Origin: Burkholderia oklahomensis C6786
GTDB taxonomy: Bacteria > Pseudomonadota > Gammaproteobacteria > Burkholderiales > Burkholderiaceae
NCBI RefSeq assembly: GCF_000959365.1
Contig: NZ_CP009555.1
Location: 2,356,001-2,420,000, forward strand
Reading direction: 5' to 3'
DNA length: 64,000 bases
Below the pieces are notes generated by a model that ran no database searches, was not told the origin of the DNA, and saw only the letters and a program-made list of their open reading frames with translations. The position numbers and the translations under genes were made by a program. This document shows, piece by piece, positions 20,331 to 29,462 of the stretch (positions are counted from its first letter, which is position 1; the number at the start of each line of letters is the position of its first letter).

Positions 20331-21911
20331 TCAGTGGCGGAAGTGGCGCACGCCCGTCAGCACCATCGCGATGTTGTGCTCGTCGGCGGCGGCGATCACT
20401 TCATCGTCGCGCACCGAGCCGCCCGGCTGGATCACGCAGGTCGCGCCCGCCGTGACGACGACGTCGAGGCCGTCGCGGAACGGGAAGAACGCGTCCGACG
20501 CGACCGCCGAGCCGGCGAGCGTGAGGCCCGCGTTCTGCGCCTTGATGCTCGCGATGCGCGCCGAATCGACGCGGCTCATCTGGCCCGCGCCGACGCCGAG
20601 CGTCATCCCGTTGCCGCAGAACACGATCGCGTTCGACTTCACATACTTCGCGACGCGCCATGCGAACAGCAGGTCGTCCATTTCCTTCGGCGTCGGGTGG
20701 CGCTTCGTGACGACGCGCAGCTCGCGCGGCTGCACGTTCTTCGAATCGAGCGACTGCACGAGCAGGCCGCCGCCGACGCGCTTCAGGTCGAACGCGTTGT
20801 GGCCGTCGCCGAGCGTAGCGACGCCCGGCGCGATCTCGAGCAGGCGCACGTTCTGCTTCGCCGCGAACACCTGCTTCGCCGCATCCGAGAACGACGGCGC
20901 GATCAGCACTTCGACGAACTGCTTCGCCACCGCTTGAGCCGCGGCTTCGTCGACTTCACGGTTGAACGCGATGATGCCGCCGAACGCCGACGTCGGATCG
21001 GTCTGGAAAGCCTTCGCGTACGCTTCGGCCGCATCCGCGCCGAGCGCGATGCCGCACGGATTCGCGTGCTTGATGATCACGCACGCGGGCGCGTCGAACG
21101 TCTTCACGCATTCCCACGCGGCGTCCGAATCGGCGATGTTGTTGTACGACAGTTCCTTGCCCTGCAGCTGGCGGTAGTTCGCGAGCGCGCCGGCCGGCGT
21201 CGCGATGTCGCGGTAGAACGCGGCGCTCTGGTGCGGGTTCTCGCCGTAGCGCAGGTCCTGCACCTTGTCGAACGCGAGGTTCAGCGTCGCCGGGTACGGC
21301 TTGCGCGAGCCGTGCTGCAGGTCTTCCGTCAGGCTCGTCAGGTAGTTCGTGATCGCGCCGTCGTACTGCGCGGTGTGCGCGAACACCTTGGTCGCGAGGC
21401 GGAAGTTCGTCTTGTAGCCGATCGTGTTGCCGTTCGCCTTCATTTCGTCGAGCACGACCGCGTAGTCGGCCGGATCGACGACGACCGTCACGTCGCGGTG
21501 GTTCTTCGCCGCCGAGCGCAGCATCGTCGGGCCGCCGATGTCGATGTTCTCGATCGCGTCGGCGAGCGTGCAGTCGTCCTTCGCAATCGTCTGGACGAAC
21601 GGATACAGGTTCACGACGAGGAGGTCGATCGTCGGAATGCCGTGCGCTTCGAGCGCCTGCATGTGCTCGGGCAGGTCGCGGCGCGCGAGGATGCCGCCGT
21701 GCACCTTCGGGTGCAGCGTCTTCACGCGCCCATCGAGCATTTCCGGGAAGCCGGTGTAATCGGCCACTTCGGTGACGGGCAGGCCCGCGTCGGCGAGCAG
21801 TTTCGCGGTGCCGCCCGTCGACAGCAGCTTGACGCCGAGTTCGGACAGCGCTTTCGCGAAGTCGACGATGCCGGTCTTGTCGGAAACGGAAATGAGCGCT
21901 TGCTTGATCAT
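20331..21911 (-). CDS. purH: Bifunctional AICAR transformylase / IMP cyclohydrolase
   Basis: Performs the last two steps of de novo purine synthesis, AICAR to FAICAR to IMP. 526 residues, the normal length. The N-terminal IMP cyclohydrolase domain begins [20 protein letters not shown], and STGGTAKLL contributes to its active site; the C-terminal transformylase has the Lys-His pair in IIKHANPCG near residue 275 and ends at GVRHFRH. It follows fis by 43 bp, and a terminator lies 26 bp beyond the stop. Confidence 0.97.
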   Translation of the reverse strand: MIKQALISVSDKTGIVDFAKALSELGVKLLSTGGTAKLLADAGLPVTEVADYTGFPEMLDGRVKTLHPKVHGGILARRDLPEHMQALEAHGIPTIDLLVVNLYPFVQTIAKDDCTLADAIENIDIGGPTMLRSAAKNHRDVTVVVDPADYAVVLDEMKANGNTIGYKTNFRLATKVFAHTAQYDGAITNYLTSLTEDLQHGSRKPYPATLNLAFDKVQDLRYGENPHQSAAFYRDIATPAGALANYRQLQGKELSYNNIADSDAAWECVKTFDAPACVIIKHANPCGIALGADAAEAYAKAFQTDPTSAFGGIIAFNREVDEAAAQAVAKQFVEVLIAPSFSDAAKQVFAAKQNVRLLEIAPGVATLGDGHNAFDLKRVGGGLLVQSLDSKNVQPRELRVVTKRHPTPKEMDDLLFAWRVAKYVKSNAIVFCGNGMTLGVGAGQMSRVDSARIASIKAQNAGLTLAGSAVASDAFFPFRDGLDVVVTAGATCVIQPGGSVRDDEVIAAADEHNIAMVLTGVRHFRH

Positions 21912-21954
21912 GATGGAACCACCAATAGCCAGAAAACGGGGACGGGGCGGCCGC

Positions 21955-22188
21955 CTACAGCAGGCCGTGCTGCTGCAGCTTCTTGCGCAGCGTGTTGCGA
22001 TTGATGCCGAGGTACTCCGCGGCGAGCGACTGGTTGCCGCCCGCCTGTTCGAGCACGACTTCGAGCATAGGCTTTTCGACGCACGACATCACCATCTCAT
22101 AGACGTCGTGCGGATTGGAGCCGTCGAGATCCCGGAAGTAGCCATCCAGGCTGTCGCGGACGCATTGTTCGATGTTGTGCTTGCTCAT
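21955..22188 (-). CDS. fis: Fis family DNA-binding protein
   Basis: Small nucleoid-associated regulator, 77 residues. The C-terminal helix-turn-helix is [19 protein letters not shown], nearly invariant in Fis. It is shorter than the 98-residue E. coli protein because the N-terminal beta-hairpin is reduced, as is usual in betaproteobacteria. It starts 6 bp after the dusB stop, the conserved dus-fis arrangement, so it should be expressed from the dusB promoter. Confidence 0.95.
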   Translation of the reverse strand: MSKHNIEQCVRDSLDGYFRDLDGSNPHDVYEMVMSCVEKPMLEVVLEQAGGNQSLAAEYLGINRNTLRKKLQQHGLL

Positions 22189-22193
22189 GCTGC

Positions 22194-23249
22194 TTATTGG
22201 TTAGGATCGCCCGGCTCGCCGCGGCCGCCGTCTTCTTCGTCCACGTAGACGAGGCGGTCGGACAATGCCTGTTGCGCGTCGAAGAATTCGTTGACGGCGG
22301 CAAGTTGCTCGCGCGTGGAATCGAGCGTGTTCATCCGGTGCCGGAACCCGTTGGCACCGGAAAGGCCGCGAGTGTACCAGCCGATGTGCTTGCGCGCAGT
22401 ACGGACTCCCGTGAATTCGCCGTAGAACGCGTAGTGATCCTCGAGGTGCTCGTTCATCACCTGGCGGATCTCGTCGATGCGCGGCGGCGGCAGGAGCTCG
22501 CCGCTTTGCAGGAAATGACCGATTTCGCGAAAGAGCCACGGCCTTCCTTGCGCGGCGCGGCCGATCATCAGCGCGTCGGCGCCCGTCGCATCGAGCACCG
22601 CCTTCGCTTTGTGCGGCGACGTAATGTCGCCGTTCGCGACGACCGGAATGCGCACCGCGGCTTTCACGGCCGCGATCGTGTCGTATTCGGCGTCGCCGCG
22701 GTACAGATCGGCGCGGGTTCTGCCGTGCACGGTCAGCATCGAGATGCCGGCCGCCTCGGCGAGCTTCGCGACCGTGATCGCGTTCTTGTGCTCGCGGTCC
22801 CAGCCGGTGCGGATCTTCAGCGTGACGGGCACCGCATCGGGCCCCGTGCCGACCGCGGCGACCACCGCCTCGACGATTCGCTGCACGAGCGGCTCGTTCT
22901 GCAGCAGCGCGGAGCCGGCGGCGACGTTGCAGACCTTCTTCGCCGGACAGCCCATGTTGATGTCGATGATCTGCGCGCCGTTCGCGACGTTGTGACGCGC
23001 GGCCTCGGCCATCATCGCCGGATCGGCGCCCGCGATCTGCACCGCGATCGGTTCGACCTCGCCCGCGTGGTTCGCGCGGCGCATCGTCTTCTCGCTCTTC
23101 CACAGCTGCGCGTTCGACGCGACCATCTCGGACACGGCGTAGCCCGCGCCGAGCCGCTTGCACAGCTGGCGGAACGGCCGGTCCGTGACGCCCGCCATCG
23201 GGGCGACGAACAGATTGTTGCGCAGGACGTGAGAGCCTAGGACGGGCAT
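22194..23249 (-). CDS. dusB: tRNA-dihydrouridine synthase B
   Basis: FMN enzyme that reduces uridine to dihydrouridine in tRNA D-loops. 351 residues: FMN-barrel start APMAGVTDRPFRQLCKRLGAG, the catalytic cysteine in MGCPAKKVCN, VTLKIRTGWD, and the HGRTRADLYRG and ANGDI segments that bind phosphate. First gene of the dusB-fis-purH unit. The C-terminal tail rich in Asp/Glu/Gly is not conserved. Confidence 0.96.
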   Translation of the reverse strand: MPVLGSHVLRNNLFVAPMAGVTDRPFRQLCKRLGAGYAVSEMVASNAQLWKSEKTMRRANHAGEVEPIAVQIAGADPAMMAEAARHNVANGAQIIDINMGCPAKKVCNVAAGSALLQNEPLVQRIVEAVVAAVGTGPDAVPVTLKIRTGWDREHKNAITVAKLAEAAGISMLTVHGRTRADLYRGDAEYDTIAAVKAAVRIPVVANGDITSPHKAKAVLDATGADALMIGRAAQGRPWLFREIGHFLQSGELLPPPRIDEIRQVMNEHLEDHYAFYGEFTGVRTARKHIGWYTRGLSGANGFRHRMNTLDSTREQLAAVNEFFDAQQALSDRLVYVDEEDGGRGEPGDPNQ

Positions 23250-23844
23250 CGCAATAGGAGCGCCCGCGCGGGGCGCGGGAGGGGGGCGGCGAAAAGGGAA
23301 AACGTGTATTTTACCGTAACCGCCGGTGCCGCCGAATTAGGCAAGTGTCGGCAATCGTTAAATCGCCGATGAATATTGTGTGAATGTGGGATGGCGCATC
23401 GTGCCTGCGTGCGAAGCGGAGTAGACGCGGCGCGTCGGGAGATCGTTTCGGGACGCGCGAACCGGCCATGGGAGCGATGTCGCCGACGATGCCGTGTGCG
23501 CGCGCCGATGCGTTGTGCGGCGCTGCCGCATGCGCCGGCATGGGCTGCGTGATGAAAAGCGGAAAGCGTACGCGAGGCGAGACATGAGAGGCTGGATGTC
23601 GGCCGTCGCCCGATTCTGTCGAAAAACTCCCGAACAAGGCGTTCGGCTAGGTTTTCAAGGGGCCTGTTACCCCTAACCGATATTCGCGAACGGTTTGTAG
23701 CGCGATCCGAGAGGCCGACTTTTCACGAGCCGAGCCTGTGACCGCGAGAAGGGCGCTTTTCGACGCTATCCGTCGTCACCCGCCATCCGCCATCGGCCCA
23801 ACCATCAGCCAGCCCCCGACGGCGAATGGTCGACGCCATCCGCG
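23250..23844. other. 595-bp intergenic region, no gene assigned
   Basis: Upstream of dusB and downstream of the UbiH-type gene, both on the minus strand. Frames such as minus 23311-23637 have no motif or ribosome-binding site. On the minus strand TAAAAT (complement of 23309-23314) could be a -10 box for dusB. A short hairpin AGGGG/CCCCT lies at 23658-23674. Locally AT-richer between 23300 and 23390, consistent with a promoter. Confidence 0.5.
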
Positions 23845-25038
23845 TCACCGCCGTTGCCCGAACATCATCTGCCGCGCGATCGCGGTCTTGAGCGGCGGCG
23901 CGAATTCGAGCGCGGTGAGCGCCGCGCCGCGCAGCACGGCGAGCGGCCGCGAGTCGATGGTGAAGAGGCGTGCGAGCGTGTCGGTCGCGCCGATCGTGAG
24001 GCGCCTGTCGAGCGCGCGGCGCGCGTTGAACGTCGCGAGCGCGAGCGGCGTCGCGCCGTGCTCGGACAGCGTCTCGGCGAGCGTGTGCGCATCGCGCAGC
24101 CCGAGGTTGAGCCCCTGGCCCGCGACCGGATGCAGCGTCTGCGCGGCGTTGCCGACGATCGCGATCCGGCCGTCGACGAGCGTCTCCGCCGCGGCGAGTC
24201 CGAGCGGGAACGCCGCGCGCCCGACGATTTGCGTGAAGCGCCCCATCCGCGCGCCGAACATCGCGCCGAGTTCCTGCAGGAACGCGTCGTCGGACAGTTC
24301 GCCGCGCCGCCGCGCGACATCGGGCGCGCAGCACCAGACGAGCGCGTAGTCCGCCTGCCGCGGGCCGCCGAGCGGCAGCAGCGCGAGCGGGCCTTCGGCG
24401 GTGAAGCGCTCCCACGCGACGCGCGGCCGCGGCGCAGACACCGTGACGGTGCCGACGAGCGCCGTCTGCCCGTAGTCGCGGCTCTTCGCGCTCTCGGTCA
24501 GCTTGCGTTTCCGGTCGTCGAAGAGGCCGCCTTCCGCATTGACGAGCACGCGCGCGCGCAACTCGCGCGTGCCTTGCGGCGCGTCGAGCGTGATCGTCAC
24601 GCCGTCGGCGTCCTGCGTCGGCGAATGCGCGGACGTCGACGTGAACCAGTGCGCGTGCGTGCCGCGTACCGCGCGCGCGAGCGCCTGCACGATCGAGCCG
24701 TAGCGCACGACGTAGCCGAGCGCTGCGAGGTCGTGCTCGTCGCGATCGATCAGCGTGCGGCCGAAGTGGCCGCGCTGCGACACGTGGATGTGCTCGATCG
24801 GCGTCGCGTCGCCCGGCCAGCCGAGCGTATCGAGCAGCATCCGGCTGCCCTGCGACACGGCGATCGCGCGCGGATCGGTCGCGCTCGCGTCGGGATCGCG
24901 CGCGTCGATCAGCGCGACGGACAGCGCGCGGGTCGCGCTGCGGCGCGCGAGCCAGCCGGCGAGCGCGAGCCCGACTGGCCCGGCGCCGACGATCGCGATA
25001 TCGAAGTCGAAAGCAGGCGAAGGGGCGGCGGTCGTCAT
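23845..25038 (-). CDS. UbiH/UbiF/VisC-type FAD-dependent hydroxylase
   Basis: Flavoprotein monooxygenase, probably one of the ring hydroxylases of ubiquinone synthesis. 397 residues: N-terminal FAD motif DIAIVGAGPVGLALAGWLARR, the DG motif region in GRTLIDRDEHDL, and the second FAD motif IAIVGNAAQTLHPVAGQGLNLG near residue 285. Start 25038 (MTTAAPSPAF) is chosen to sit just before the Rossmann motif. It follows pepP by 43 bp, the gene order pepP-ubiH seen in many proteobacteria. Which ring position it hydroxylates cannot be read from sequence. Confidence 0.9.
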   Translation of the reverse strand: MTTAAPSPAFDFDIAIVGAGPVGLALAGWLARRSATRALSVALIDARDPDASATDPRAIAVSQGSRMLLDTLGWPGDATPIEHIHVSQRGHFGRTLIDRDEHDLAALGYVVRYGSIVQALARAVRGTHAHWFTSTSAHSPTQDADGVTITLDAPQGTRELRARVLVNAEGGLFDDRKRKLTESAKSRDYGQTALVGTVTVSAPRPRVAWERFTAEGPLALLPLGGPRQADYALVWCCAPDVARRRGELSDDAFLQELGAMFGARMGRFTQIVGRAAFPLGLAAAETLVDGRIAIVGNAAQTLHPVAGQGLNLGLRDAHTLAETLSEHGATPLALATFNARRALDRRLTIGATDTLARLFTIDSRPLAVLRGAALTALEFAPPLKTAIARQMMFGQRR

Positions 25039-25081
25039 CGTTCGTGAATCGTGGATCTCGGTGGGAAGCGGCGGGTGCGGG

Positions 25082-26491
25082 TCACGGCTGCGGGCGGGCG
25101 GTCCGGGTCTGCGCATCGCGCATCAGCGCCTCGATCTCGTCGGCGGCCACCGGCACGTCGCGCGTGATCAGCTCGCATCCCGTCGGCGTGACGAACGCGT
25201 CGTCCTCGATCCGGATGCCGATGTCCCAGAACGCCTGCGGCACGTCGTCGGCCGGACGCACGTACAGCCCCGGCTCGATCGTGAGCGCCATCCCCGAGTG
25301 CAGCACGCGCGACGGCAGCGCGCCGTCGTCGTCGCGCGGCGCGGCGCGCTCGCGGTAGTCGCCGCAGTCGTGCACGTCCATCCCGAGCCAGTGGCCCGTG
25401 CGGTGCATGTAGAAGCGCGTGTACGCGCGCTCGGCGATCACGTCGTCGACGCTCGCGAAGCGTGTCTTCGGCACGAGGCCGGTATCGAGCATGCCCTGTG
25501 CGAGCACGCGCACCGCGGCGTCGTGCGGCGCGTCGAACGCCGTGCCCGCGCGCGTCGCCGCGATCGCTGCTTCCTGCGCGGCGAGCACGATGTCGTAGAG
25601 CGCGCGCTGCGGGCCCGAAAAGCGGCCGTTCGCCGGGAACGTGCGGGTGATGTCGGATGCGTAGCCGTCGAGCTCGCATGCCGCGTCGATCAGGATCAGG
25701 TCGCCGTCCTCGACGATCGCGTCGCCCGCCGGATAGTGGAGCACGCACGCGTTCGCGCCCGTCGCGACGATCGAGCCGTACGCGGGCGATTGCGCGCCGT
25801 GGCGGCGGAACGTGTGGAGCAGCTCGGCTTCGAGTTCGTATTCGCGGATGCCGGGGCGGCATGCGGCCATCGCGCGGCGGTGCGCGAGCGCGGAAATTCC
25901 GGCCGCGCGGCGCATGATCGCCTGCTCGTGCGCGTCCTTGATAAGCCGCATGTCGTCGAGCAGCGGCCCGAGATCGAACGCGGCGCCGGGGGCGGCGACG
26001 CCTGCGCGGGCGCGCGAGCGCACCGCGTCGAGCCAGCCGTTCAGGCGGCCGTCGAATTCGGCCGATGCGCCGAAGCGGTAGAAGAGCGCGTGCGCATCGG
26101 CGAGGATGCGCGGCATCTCGGCGTCGAGCGCGTCATACGGGAACGCGGCGTCGAAGCCGAACGCTTCGCGCGCGGCTTCGGGCCCGAAATGGAACCCTTC
26201 CCAGATCTCCCGCTCGGGATTCTTCGCGCGGCAGAACAGGATCGCGCGCGGCGCGTCGCCCGTCGCCGACGCGTCGAGGACGAGGAGCGCGTCGGGCTCG
26301 GTGAAGCCCGTCAGGTAGTGGAAATAGCTGTCGTGCCGGTACGGGTAGCCGTTGTCGCGATTGCGGAGCACTTCCGGCGCGGTGGGCACGATGGCGACGC
26401 CGCCGCCTTGCGCGCGCAGCGAGGCCAGCACGCGGTCGCGGCGCTGGCGGTAGACGTCGAGGGCGATGGCGGGTTCGGTCGGCTGATTCAT
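25082..26491 (-). CDS. pepP: Xaa-Pro aminopeptidase
   Basis: Manganese metallopeptidase that removes an N-terminal residue before proline. 469 residues. The N-terminal aminopeptidase-P domain carries RDNGYPYRHDSYFHYLTGF; the catalytic pita-bread domain has the metal ligands in LIDAACELDGYASDITRTFP (two Asp), HRTGHWLGMDVHD (His), IEPGLYV (Glu) and GIRIEDDAFV (Glu). Start 26491 (MNQPTEPAIAL) gives the normal length; 109 upstream codons stay open but are GC-rich noise. Confidence 0.95.
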   Translation of the reverse strand: MNQPTEPAIALDVYRQRRDRVLASLRAQGGGVAIVPTAPEVLRNRDNGYPYRHDSYFHYLTGFTEPDALLVLDASATGDAPRAILFCRAKNPEREIWEGFHFGPEAAREAFGFDAAFPYDALDAEMPRILADAHALFYRFGASAEFDGRLNGWLDAVRSRARAGVAAPGAAFDLGPLLDDMRLIKDAHEQAIMRRAAGISALAHRRAMAACRPGIREYELEAELLHTFRRHGAQSPAYGSIVATGANACVLHYPAGDAIVEDGDLILIDAACELDGYASDITRTFPANGRFSGPQRALYDIVLAAQEAAIAATRAGTAFDAPHDAAVRVLAQGMLDTGLVPKTRFASVDDVIAERAYTRFYMHRTGHWLGMDVHDCGDYRERAAPRDDDGALPSRVLHSGMALTIEPGLYVRPADDVPQAFWDIGIRIEDDAFVTPTGCELITRDVPVAADEIEALMRDAQTRTARPQP

Positions 26492-26888
26492 CACGCGATT
26501 GTAGCGCCGTCGCGCGGGTCGCGCGCGACGGGTGGGGCGGCGGGCCGTCGGTTGCGCAGCGGCGGCACGGCGAGCCGGCCGCCATCGCGTGCGCGCGACG
26601 ACGCGCCCCGCGCGCGTTGCGAAGCCGTGCGGGCCGCGGGAAATCGCGCTTGGCCGGCGCGCGCCTGCGCAAAACGGCGGCCCGGATCCGCGCCAAAAGC
26701 CGAATGGCCGCGACGAGAAACCGGACGGCGCAACCGCCGCCGTCTTGCCCGGTTGGGCGGCCCGCGCGGCGGGCGCGATTGTTGCAAACCATCCACAGGC
26801 CGGACGGCCGATTATCAACGAAGGCGCAACGGCCGGTTATGATCGGCGACAACGTATACTCTCGGGCGGTATTCCCGACAGAAGACAG
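26492..26888. other. 397-bp divergent intergenic region (pepP / GST)
   Basis: Holds the promoters for pepP (leftward) and the GST-like gene (rightward). TATACT at 26853-26858 is a good -10 candidate for the latter, about 30 bp before its start. Most of the stretch is very GC-rich and codes for nothing recognisable. Confidence 0.55.
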
Positions 26889-27500
26889 ATGATGAAATTA
26901 ATCGGTTCGCTCAGCAGCCCGTTCGTCCGCAAGGCGCGAATCGTGCTCGCTGAAAAGAAGATCGACTACAAGCTGGAGCTCGAGAACGTCTGGGCGCCGG
27001 ACACCGGCATCCATGCGTCGAACCCGCTCGGCAAGGTGCCGTGCCTCGTGATGGAAGACGGCGCCGCCGTGTTCGATTCGCGCGTGATCTGCGAATACGT
27101 CGACACGCTTTCGCCCGTCGGAAAGCTGATCCCGCCGTCCGGACGCGAGCGCGTCGAGGTGCGCTGCTGGGAGGCGCTCGGCGACGGCGTGCTCGACGCG
27201 TCGGTCGCGATTCGTATCGAGCACACGCAGCGCGAGGCGCTGCAGCGCAGCGATGCGTGGATCGCGCGCCAGCAGCGCAAGATCGACGACGGCCTCGTCG
27301 CGATGTCGCAGGGCCTGGGCGGCAAGACGTGGTGCGTCGGCAATCACTACACGCTGGCCGACATCGCGCTCGGCTGCACGCTCGGCTACCTCGATTTCCG
27401 GATGCCCGAGATCAACTGGCGCGAGCGCCATCCGAATCTCGACAAGCATTTCGTGAAGCTGGCGCAGCGCCAGTCGTTCGTCGACACGGTTCCGCAGTGA
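26889..27500 (+). CDS. Glutathione S-transferase-like protein
   Basis: 203 residues with the thioredoxin-fold N-terminus MKLIGSLSSPFVRKARIVLAEK (active-site Ser in the SPF segment), the glutathione-contact loop NPLGKVPCLVMEDGAAVFDS with cis-Pro, and an all-helical C-terminal domain containing YTLADIALGCTLGYLDFR. GSTs of this bacterial type include detoxifying enzymes and dehalogenases; the substrate is unknown. Two ATGs stand in tandem (26889, 26892) and either may be used. The unit is monocistronic and ends at a terminator 31 bp on. Confidence 0.88.
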   Translation: MMKLIGSLSSPFVRKARIVLAEKKIDYKLELENVWAPDTGIHASNPLGKVPCLVMEDGAAVFDSRVICEYVDTLSPVGKLIPPSGRERVEVRCWEALGDGVLDASVAIRIEHTQREALQRSDAWIARQQRKIDDGLVAMSQGLGGKTWCVGNHYTLADIALGCTLGYLDFRMPEINWRERHPNLDKHFVKLAQRQSFVDTVPQ

Positions 27501-27524
27501 CGCGACGCCGCGCGCGGCGTCGAT

Positions 27525-27554
27525 GAAAAAACGCCCCGTCACCGGGGCGTTTTT
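27525..27554. terminator. Bidirectional terminator after the GST-like gene
   Basis: ACGCCCCG (27531-27538), loop TCAC, CGGGGCGT (27543-27550), with A-run before and T-run after, so it can work on both strands. Confidence 0.9.
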
Positions 27555-27657
27555 CGTTTGACGCGCGGCGCGTGGGCGGCGGGCGAGGTTTCGATGCGCG
27601 AGCCGGCGGCGAGGCTTGCTGCGTTGCTCGCGATTGCGGTGCGCCGCGGCGACTCAC

Positions 27658-27687
27658 GACAAAACGCCCTCCGGCGGGGCGTTTTTC
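27658..27687. terminator. Second terminator, end of the FMN glutamate-synthase-like gene
   Basis: ACGCCC (27664-27669) pairs GGGCGT (27677-27682) with a 7-base loop. Flanking AAAA and TTTTT make it functional in either direction; it lies 15 bp past the minus-strand stop. Confidence 0.75.
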
Positions 27688-27700
27688 CGTAGAAGCCGGA

Positions 27701-29341
27701 CTAGGCGCGCGCCGGCGCGCTTGCGCCGATGCGCGCGTACGCGCCCTCGCCGGGCGAGAACGAGTCGCTGCGCGCGACGGGCCACCACGTCTCGTACAGC
27801 GAGAAGCCGCAATGGCCGCCGTTCAGCAGCGCGCCCGGCTCCAGATACTTGAGCAACTGCGACATCAGCCGCACTTCGTGCGGCGCGACGCGCTGCACAA
27901 TGTGATGCGCGCGCAGCTCGGACGGATGCGACAGCCCCGCCGCCTGCACGAGTTCCTGCAGCGCGTGCAGCGTGTTGCGATGGAAGCTGTGGACGCGCTC
28001 CGCCTTGTCCGGCACGACGAGCGCGCGCTGGCGCACCGGGTCCTGCGTCGCGACGCCCGTCGGGCAACGGTCCGTGTGGCAGTGCTGCGCCTGGATGCAG
28101 CCGACCGCGAACATGAAGCCGCGCGCCGAGTTCACCCAGTCCGCGCCGATCGCGAGCGTGCGCGCGATGTCGAACGCGGTGATGATCTTGCCGCTCGCGC
28201 CGAGCTTCACCTGATCGCGCAGCCCGATCCCGACGAGCGTGTTGTGCACGAGGAGGAGCCCCTCCTGCAGCGGCACGCCGACGTGATCGGTGAATTCGAG
28301 GGGCGCCGCGCCCGTGCCGCCTTCCGCGCCGTCGACGACGATGAAGTCCGGCACGATGCCCGTCTCGAGCATCGCCTTCGCGATCCCGAAGAATTCCCAC
28401 GGATGGCCGACGCACAGCTTGAAGCCCGTCGGCTTGCCGCCCGACAGCTCGCGCAGCCGCTCGACGAACTCGAGCAGCCCGCGCGGCGTCGAGAACGCCG
28501 AATGCGCGGCGGGCGACACGCAATCACGGCCCATCGGCACGCCGCGCGTCTCGGCGATCTCGGGCGTGATCTTCGCGGCGGGCAGCACGCCGCCGTGGCC
28601 GGGCTTCGCGCCCTGCGACAGCTTCACCTCGATCATCTTCACCTGCGGGTCGCGCGCCTGCTTCTCGAACTTGTCCGGATCGAACGAGCCGTCGTCGCGG
28701 CGGCAGCCGAAGTAGCCGGAGCCGATCTCCCAGATGATGTCGCCGCCGTGCTCGCGGTGATATTTCGACAGCGAGCCTTCGCCCGTGTCGTGCGCGAAGC
28801 CGCCTTTCTTCGCGCCCAGGTTCAGCGCGCGGATCGCGTTCGCCGACAGCGCGCCGAAGCTCATCGCCGAGATGTTGAAGATCGAGATGTCGTACGGCGC
28901 TTTGCGCATCGCGCCGACGCGGACCCGGAAATCGTGGCCGGCCAGCTTCGTCGGCGCGAGCGAATGGCTGATCCATTCGTGCGCGACCGCCTTCACGTCG
29001 AGCTCGGTGCCGTACGGCCGGTTGTCGGCGACGTTCTTCGCGCGCTGGTAGACGAGGCTGCGCTGCGCGCGCGAGAACGGTTTTTCGTCGGTGTCGTCTT
29101 CGACGAAGTACTGGCGGATTTCAGGACGGATGAATTCGAACAGGAAGCGCAGATGGCCCCAGAGCGGGTAGTTGCGCAGGATCGCGTGGCGGTCCTGCTT
29201 CAGGTCGTACAGGCCGAGCGCGACGAGCGCGGCGACGGGCACGATCCACAGCCACGAGATCGCATGCCGGGCCGCAAGCACGGCGACGGCCGCGAAGAGG
29301 GCGACCGCGCACCACATCGCGAGATAGCGTCGAGAAAGCAT
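27701..29341 (-). CDS. FMN-binding glutamate synthase family protein
   Basis: 546 residues. An N-terminal pair of hydrophobic helices (about 7-55) anchors a cytoplasmic TIM barrel like the FMN domain of GltB: MSFGALSANAIRALN, GEGSLSKYHREHGGDIIWEI, GHGGVLPAAKITPEIA, and a Cys-rich segment AVGCIQAQHCHTDRCPTGVAT resembling the 3Fe-4S site. There is no glutaminase domain, so it is not a full glutamate synthase; the reaction is unknown. Start 29341 is preferred because GGAG precedes it by 5 bases. Confidence 0.88.
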   Translation of the reverse strand: MLSRRYLAMWCAVALFAAVAVLAARHAISWLWIVPVAALVALGLYDLKQDRHAILRNYPLWGHLRFLFEFIRPEIRQYFVEDDTDEKPFSRAQRSLVYQRAKNVADNRPYGTELDVKAVAHEWISHSLAPTKLAGHDFRVRVGAMRKAPYDISIFNISAMSFGALSANAIRALNLGAKKGGFAHDTGEGSLSKYHREHGGDIIWEIGSGYFGCRRDDGSFDPDKFEKQARDPQVKMIEVKLSQGAKPGHGGVLPAAKITPEIAETRGVPMGRDCVSPAAHSAFSTPRGLLEFVERLRELSGGKPTGFKLCVGHPWEFFGIAKAMLETGIVPDFIVVDGAEGGTGAAPLEFTDHVGVPLQEGLLLVHNTLVGIGLRDQVKLGASGKIITAFDIARTLAIGADWVNSARGFMFAVGCIQAQHCHTDRCPTGVATQDPVRQRALVVPDKAERVHSFHRNTLHALQELVQAAGLSHPSELRAHHIVQRVAPHEVRLMSQLLKYLEPGALLNGGHCGFSLYETWWPVARSDSFSPGEGAYARIGASAPARA

Positions 29342-29462
29342 GGGGACTCCATATCGTTTTTCGGATGCCGCCATGCGTCGACGAACGGCGCGGCGGCGGG
29401 CGCGGACGCGGCCGTGCCGGCGCGCCGTCCGTCGCGTGCCGCAAGTCTAAACCGATCGGGGT

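Noticed and set aside
23311..23637. 108-codon minus-strand frame upstream of dusB
   Set aside because: No ribosome-binding site, no motif, and a composition like other empty frames here.
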